A DNA stretch of 64,000 nucleotides from Nissolia schottii. Lineage: Eukaryota; Streptophyta; Magnoliopsida; Fabales; Fabaceae. Position 1 is the stretch's first letter. Each line of letters starts with the position of its first letter. Below the pieces are notes generated by a model, which saw nothing but the letters and a program-made list of their open reading frames with translations, was not told the DNA's origin and made no database searches. Of this stretch, positions 57,718-64,000 are shown one piece after another. The position numbers and the translations under genes are program-made. The stretch spans positions 124,001 to 188,000 of the forward strand of contig QANU01025256.1 in NCBI GenBank assembly GCA_003254905.1. The letters run 5' to 3'.

Positions 57718-60700
57718 TGTAACACTCCATTTTTTCGCTAAGCGTAAACATTGTGTTTTCTGCTATACAGTAATCAATATTTAACTATTAGGGATATTCT
57801 TAAACTATACAATAACAATTTATAAATTAAATAATAAAATTATCTTAATCACACTGATTTCAAAATTTCTAGCGGTTCGTCAATCAGGCTTACAGTTTAA
57901 AAGTTAGGATCAAGCTCGCTGGTTTGCAGGGTTCACTCTGTCTCTATCTGAGGTCCCTAGAGACTTGAGACCCATTTGAGACCCACTTTATCTGTGTTTT
58001 AAAAATAACTATATGTTTCTATTCTGGTCCCGAACAGAAAAGTAAAAAAGTTACATTTTTTACTATTTCTGATGCACCTCGCATCATGCCCGTCCTTTCT
58101 ATGACATTAAATGCTCCAAGAAGCAACTTTCCCCTCTTTTTCTCTTTTCCCAGTTGTGTACCCATTAACCATTTTCCACCTTTATTTCTTTCACCCACAC
58201 TTCACTCAACATCTCACTTTTACTTATACACTCAATAGAAAAGCAAAAAAGCCACCAACTCTCTTTTCTCCTTCTTCCTAAGCTCCCAAAAACTCCATCT
58301 TCTTCTCCAACCAAACCTGCAAAAACATTGCCTTTCCTCCACATATCACCCTTATAAACTCTTCACAAACTTATACTCTCTTAACAAAAGTTGAAGCTTT
58401 CTTCATCCTCTACAAAGAAGACACTATTTGTTTGAGCTTTAGGTGAGTTTCTATGCACATTTGTGCAACTATCTCTTGTTATGTTTTTGATTTTTGGATA
58501 TGTTGTTCCTCTTTTTTTACTCTCTATGAAAATATAATTTTTTTCATCATCCAAGAACATGTTAAATTTTGGTTTCCAAATTTCTCTTGGAAGAACTTAT
58601 GTTGCTTTGGTTTCTAACTATGTTATTAAGTTTCCTATAAGTTTTCCTTCAAGAAAATGTGTTTTTTCTCTTTGAAAGGTATGGACAGATTCAGTTTGGC
58701 CTTAAACCTGAGGTTTCCCATGTGTGTTTTTATTTCTAGTCTTGTTTATGAGTTACTTGCAAAGTGCTAAGAGTGTTCTTAAAATGGTTTCTCTTGAAAA
58801 AGGGTTTTGATGAACTTGTGTTTCCTCCTTGTGCATTTTGGCCATGTGATGTTTATGACCTTAGGGTTTTGTTTTTATTAAGTTGACGATGTTCATATGA
58901 ACTATGGTTAATCCAATATAATTATGATATTAGTTTTTGGACTAAACCAAAAAGTGACGAACTTATGTTTCTCTTCTTGTATATTTGAGTTTTTTTTATG
59001 TTCAAGTGATCTATGATGATTCCAATATAAACTATGATATGAGTTTTTGGAATAAACTAAACAGTGATGAACTTATGTTTCCTTTGTTGATATTCAGCCA
59101 TGATGAGTTTTATGGTCTTAGGTTTTTGTTTCATAAAGTTTATGATGTTCAAATGATCTATGGTGATTTCCAACATAAACTATGATATGAGTTTGTGGAA
59201 TAAGCCAAGAAGTGATGAACTTGTGCTAATCTCTATGTTTCAGCCTTGTATGCATGTTTTCATAAGAATTGTATTTGTTTATGTTTGCAGGTGTTTAGAT
59301 GTTCATGACTTCTCTCTAGCATAAATCATGATATGGGTTTTAGGACAAGTCAAGAGATGATAAACTTATGTTACCTCCCCATGCACATTCCGGAATCATG
59401 GGCTTGGAGGCTTAAAGTTTTGTTTATTGTTGTCTTGTGAGGTTTAAATGATCCATGGTTGGTTCCTAGTATAAGCTATGATATGAACTTAGGATACACC
59501 ATTCTTTTCCCTTTTGGGGTTTTGGATTACTAGAGTGCCTTCTTTATTTATACCTTACATATTAAATGTTGAGGAGGTCCTCATGATTCACAATTATTCC
59601 TAGCATAAACGATGATATGATATTTGAATTGAACCAAATAGTGATGGACTCATATATTTTCTAAGGGTGGTTTTGACCACCATAGCCCAAGTGGTTAGGG
59701 TTTGGTTTTCTTGAACGTTGTATGAGTGCTTCTAAATTTAAAGTGTCCATGGCTTTTGTGCACGTTGGTATGTGGTTCTTCGAGTTTAGGACTAAGACTA
59801 GATTCCATAAAAATGATGAAATGAACTTAAGGTTAGATTGGTGGTCATAAAACCTTATGATAAGCATACAAGAAATTCAACACGGAAGCACTGTAAGTAT
59901 GATTCAAGTTATGTCTGTCAAATGATATTGGTATTGTGTTTGCGTTTATCGCAGATATGTTTTCATGTGCTATCATTATGTTTGACTATGCTATAATTGA
60001 TTTTCTCATATGATACATCCATGATTAATGCCCATCCTCATGAGTGTGATTACACAATGTCATGCCCTGAATTTGATGATTATGTTATTATATCGTAGCG
60101 TGCACTCTCTTATGTTTATAAGCATACATATAAATCAGTAAACATAGACAAACTAGCGCACATATACACACACATATGTACTGTCATTCCTTTATAAGTG
60201 TGTTATGAGACTAGAAGATATAATTATGTCAAAGATAATCGAAGTCCTCTTACGAGAAATTATCCATAAGACTTTTAATATAACATACTTATAGTAACTA
60301 GGATACATTCATAATAAGATTCCCTCGTGGAGCGCATCCTTTGGGCCAGTGTAGTTAGCTGGTCACCTTGACCAACCTTATTGATTAGTTCAGAGGTTGT
60401 ACACTCAAGGTTCTAAGTGTGTTGTAAGGAAATAAATGAAAATCCTTTGGTCTAGTGCAGTTATCTAGTCACTTCATATGTAAATCATTGGTTACTGACA
60501 CAGTCAAGAAACTTATGTGGTTCGCTACCACGGAATTGAGCTCAAGTGGATAATACGAAGTTGTATGCCCAAGGGTGGTAACCAATCCCCCAGATTTACT
60601 GAAGGGAACGAATGTTAATAAAGGGAAAGTGATATAACTCCATAATGTATTCATGCATGACTTTACTACTCTAGTATGTATTTATGTTTGACCATTATTT

Positions 60701-61459
60701 TGTCTAAAATGTTTGGGTACATGGTAGGTTAAAGGAAATATTAGAATTAATTGGTAGCTGTTCAGGACTATGGCAAGATAATTAACTAAACATTTATACA
60801 TGTTCACTTAGAGAATGCCCGAACGGCGGAACCCTATGTGATATCATTTAGGCGATGCATAGAGATCCACTAAGGAAATGCGTTTTTTTCATACTCTCCG
60901 CATTTGGTTCTAGGTCTCGATGGAGCATATCTGCAGGGTGGACATGTTGCCCCTGACCATTTAGAGCTTTAGTGTGGACCTCGCTAGGGGCGTAGTTGTG
61001 CTGGAGGCCGCGAGCATGAAGACATATGAGATTATAGTCGCATATCTAGTTGGTTTCTTCATTACACCTGACCTACTACGTACGTTAGACATAGTCCTTG
61101 CCACCATCACCCCTAGTTGTACCTTCTGCTCCCACCATGGCTTGTTGATACAGTCCTTGCCCTATGCTTCTGATTAATATGATATGATATGAGGTATATT
61201 TAGTATATGTATTATCTATGCTTCGATGGGATGCATGTTTGTTGTTGCGCAACTTTCTGTTATGCTTATGATCTACCTTTGATCTTTCTCCCATGTATGG
61301 CTCGTGTTTTAAATTCAGTTTCCGCAAAAGTTCAAAAAATTTTCATATTTTCCGTCTAAATATTTCTTGAAACTAAGTCTGAAAAGTAATAAAAAGCTAA
61401 AACGCGACAACTAGCGCGTGTTAATTGTGAAAGCGTAATTAGCCAACTAAGGTGTTACA
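57718..61459 (+). mobile_element. Candidate solo LTR of about 3.7 kb (chromovirus Tekay/Del-like)
   Basis: TGTAACACTCC at 57718 and GTGTTACA ending at 61459 form the short inverted TG...CA termini of an LTR. The flanking pentamers CTTTA and TTTTA differ at one base, a possible target duplication. There is no coding sequence, no primer-binding site and no polypurine tract inside, as expected if the whole 3.74 kb is one LTR. A TTATAAACTC box at about 58,351 followed by TATACTCTC suggests plus-strand transcription. Termini starting TGTAACAC and multi-kb LTRs are typical of Tekay/Del gypsy elements. It also contains tandem repeats (58.9-59.65 kb) and a second duplication (CCTTTGG.C.AGTG.AGTTA.CT.GTCAC at about 60,345 and 60,438). 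Limits rest on the termini alone. Confidence 0.6.
58900..59650. repeat. Degenerate tandem repeat, about 145-bp unit, within the long LTR
   Basis: The core (T)CC(A/T)A(A/G)(C/T)ATAAACTATGATATGAG occurs at about 58,913, 59,022, 59,168, 59,316, 59,466 and 59,598, i.e. spacings of roughly 110-150 bases. Most cores are followed by TTTTGGA.TAA(A/G)CCAA..AGTGATGAACTTATGTTTCC. Copies get more diverged from left to right. No ORF is maintained. Confidence 0.75.
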
Positions 61460-62930
61460 TTTTACGTAGTCAATGTGAAAGACAACTTTGTTTGCTAATG
61501 TGTTGATATATGATTGGATGATAGCGTAAAACTCATTTACACTGTCCATTGCATTCTGATTAAATTTTATATTTTTATGTTCATTGATAATAGACTTAAG
61601 TAACAAATTTGTTTTGGTGATTAACAATTAATGCGAGTAAATTTAAATAAAATAAATATTAGTATTTAGAGAGTTTGTTTTTTATTTATTTATTTTTAAA
61701 AAATTGGGTGGTATTTGTTTTAGTTGTTAGAAATCTAAAATTTGAATTAGAAATTTTGTTAAAGGGATGCTAAAATTTGAATTAGGAAATATGAGATTAG
61801 TTGGCAAGGTGAGATGGTAAAATTTGAAGTAAGAAAGATGAGGTTAGTGGGCCATGCATAAATTTGTGTCTGTAGTGTAATGTGAGTTGTGCAGTTTAGT
61901 GAAATTGATTTGTGAGGGAAATTTTTGTCCATAACAGTGGTGAGAAAAATTTAAATATTTAGTTAATATAATTTACTTAGCTAAATTTTAAGGAAAAAAA
62001 CTATTCAGGTTCATTTATTTTAGACAGAGATTTTTTTTTTCATATTAATAAAGAAAGACAGAATTTTTTTTATGTATATTTGATTTGTTTAAATTATTAA
62101 TAATATTTTAATTAAAATTACAAGAACATAAAAACTATGCAATTTCTAGCAGCAGGCAAGAGTTAGTTTTTAAAAATTTGAGCTTGTGAATAACCTAACT
62201 TTTAGGGACTCTTACCAGTAATTATTTGTTACTTATATCATATAACTCATCTTATTAATTAATTGTAAAAAATCACGACAAAACATGACAATAAACTCAC
62301 TTAAGAGAATTCATTCCCTAATTATTAAATTTTTTTTTATGGAATTGATCTTTTAAGAGTTAAGAATACTTATTACTTTGATGGCATAAGTATTACATCA
62401 ATGGTGATACTTGATTTGATTTTATTATGTATCATTATAAGAATAAAAGATGATATCATTTAATTAAGAGATTAATTTTTATGTACCGTCAATGTAAAAA
62501 AGTTTACAATGGTATTAAATTATATGTTGTTACATTTAAAGTAGTTAAATGCTCACTTCAAAGCTTAAAAGGTATAACTTTTACGTTTTTAATAAATAAA
62601 AAAATATTGGATGTTACTCAACAACATAGTAAAATAAAAATGATACTCTTTATACTTTAAGGGCTCATTTCACATGCCGGTAGAATAATACCAAATAGTA
62701 TAAGGACTAAACAATTTCTAATACTATACAGTGTTTGGTATGACATCATATAACATTAAATTATATAATTTCTTTCTCACTTTACAAATAATTTAATAAT
62801 AAAAAAATATTTGATGAACAATAAAAATTGTAAAATAAAAAATTATTTATTTATTTAAATATAAATTTTAAATAAATATTATTATTTAAGTATTTATTAA
62901 TAATAATTATATTTATTATTCAAATTCACT
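61460..62930. other. AT-rich intergenic sequence; no gene seen
   Basis: Many poly(T)/poly(A) runs and (TTTA)n-like stretches. A GAATTAG..AAAAATTTG theme is duplicated around 61,740-61,840. No coding or terminal-repeat structure could be supported. Confidence 0.45.
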
Positions 62931-62937
62931 GGTTCCT

Positions 62938-64000
62938 CCCCAGCTTGGCAGGCTCCTCCAATTGGATGGATCTTTCTTTGCACAGATGGGGTAGTTGCGC
63001 CACGCCCGACCATCTTGTTGCTTGCGAGGGCCTCCTTAGAGGCGCTGATGGTGCTTTCCTAGGAGCTTTCTCGGCTAACCTGGGTCTATGCTCGTCTCTT
63101 AACGCTGAGTTGCTTGGTATCCTACATGCTCTTCTTTTTTGCTTGAGAAAGAGGGCACTGTCAAGTGAAGCTTGAGACGGATTATCAACAAGTTGTCTCC
63201 TTGATTAGAGGACAGGGGAATGCTACTGCTTCCTCCCTCGTGGTTGCTTGTTTACTAGGGATGACAAAAATATCCATGAACTCGGATATCCACGGGTATT
63301 ACCCGTGATGGGTATAGATATGCCCGCAATTTTTGTACCCACGGAGACGAGTATCAATATCTATTTATTGATGGGTCTATGGATACGAGAATTAAGGTAC
63401 TTGACTCATGAATACCCACTAATTACCCATTAATATATAAAATTACATAAATATTTTTATTTATATAAATATAGAAACTAAAAACTCTAGTTCACTTTTA
63501 TTTACTAATGTTATTGGAATTTTATTGCGTATATTGTTAATTTAAATTGCGATTTGTTAACAGTAGTATTATAATATATTATATTTGATAGTGATTTTTT
63601 CTTATAATTTTTTTTGGCAAATCTCATGGATACCCACAAATATCCATGGGAATTCAAATCTCCATAGGTATGGGTAATAGATACCCATAATGAGGATAAG
63701 TACGAGTATGATAGCAAAATATTAAACCGATATAAGTAGTAGATGACATGTATTCATACACACGGATACTTATTGTCATCCCTATGCATAACTGGCTTGT
63801 TGCGGTAGGATTGGGTTGTCCACATTAACCATATTTTTGGGGAGTACAACATCGCAGCGGACACAACGGCTAAACAAGATTTGAGTGATGGTCCTGATTT
63901 GATCACTTTTGAGAATCATCCTATCTGTCTTAGAGATCTTTGTTATTTTGCTAATGTGGGGCTGCACCCTCCCTTATTTTATTTTCTTTGTTTGTTGGGT
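62938..64000 (+). mobile_element. L1-type LINE RNase H remnant, split by a MITE
   Basis: 62,938-63,250 reads WIFLCTDG and, after frame changes, ETDYQQVVSLIRGQGNATASSLV. 63,805-63,990 reads VVHINHIFGEYNIAADTTAKQDL and FENHPICLRDLCYFANVG. Together these are the first and last parts of the RVT_3/RNase H-like domain of plant L1 ORF2. The two halves are separated by the element at 63256-63784. Frame breaks indicate a relic. It runs to the right edge. Confidence 0.8.
63256..63784. mobile_element. hAT-like MITE with TAGGGATGACAA ends, inside the LINE remnant
   Basis: TAGGGATGACAA (63256) and TTGTCATCCCTA (ending 63784) are inverted. Subterminal TATCCACGGGTATTACCC and its near-complement (GATACCCACAAATATCCATGGG) recur on both sides. 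It shares termini and subterminal motifs with 42143-42988. The flanking octamers (TTGTTTAC / TGCATAAC) agree at only half the positions, so the target duplication is decayed. It is 529 bp with no coding sequence. Confidence 0.75.

Noticed and set aside
62470..62700. Terminal-inverted-repeat element around GTACCGTCAATGTAAAA
   Set aside because: Only one end was recognisable; no inverted partner could be placed with confidence.
1..64000. tRNA, rRNA, CRISPR or biosynthetic cluster
   Set aside because: No cloverleaf with intact A/B boxes, no rRNA-like GC-rich conserved blocks, no regularly spaced short repeats and no functionally linked genes were seen.

Overview
The window is plant nuclear DNA from a dicot, most likely a legume such as soybean. 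That species guess is an inference from overall gene and repeat character, not from a search. It is AT-rich, with small GT-AG exons and a dense load of plant transposable elements. No viral, bacterial, CRISPR or operon-like system was found.

Five protein-coding genes can be rebuilt exon by exon. (1) A PRP38-type splicing factor, + strand, 6524-10306, 6 exons, 392 aa. (2) An importin-alpha, + strand, 15667-28297, 10 exons, 532 aa. (3) A SYP41/42/43-type TGN syntaxin, - strand, 38643-35034, 8 exons, 331 aa. (4) A Di19-family zinc-finger protein, + strand, 43863-50289, 5 exons, 221 aa, with an AT-AC U12-type intron. (5) A RING plus PHD finger protein, - strand, 56122-52932, 3 coding exons, about 900 aa, with a frame break in an acidic low-complexity tract that also holds the only N of the window. 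A further minus-strand ORF at 11851-11324 is unassigned. The genes are unrelated housekeeping or regulatory genes and do not form a pathway.

Layout: 1-5430 holds decayed retrotransposons (copia, L1 LINE, gypsy protease). A small Helitron (5806-6218) abuts the PRP38 promoter. 10.3-15.6 kb is mostly empty apart from the orphan ORF and a gypsy integrase relic. Importin-alpha intron 3 carries an almost complete RTE-type LINE. Its intron 7 (5.8 kb) is a nest: a copia LTR, a hAT transposase split by a 2.05 kb near-identical copy of the 3' half of the neighbouring syntaxin gene, and a TIR element that itself contains a hAT MITE with a perfect 8-bp target duplication. 28.3-33.9 kb is intergenic with copia and plant-mobile-domain relics. 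38.9-43.8 kb is AT-rich and MITE-rich. The Di19 introns hold two degraded LTR elements and a MITE. 57.7-61.5 kb looks like a single very long solo LTR with internal tandem repeats of about 145 bp. The window ends in an L1 RNase H relic interrupted by a hAT-like MITE.

Most notable points: the syntaxin fragment inserted between 29-bp direct repeats inside a hAT transposase (looks like patch-type double-strand-break repair), the textbook AT-AC intron in Di19, the Hub1-interaction-like C-terminus of PRP38, and the long solo LTR.
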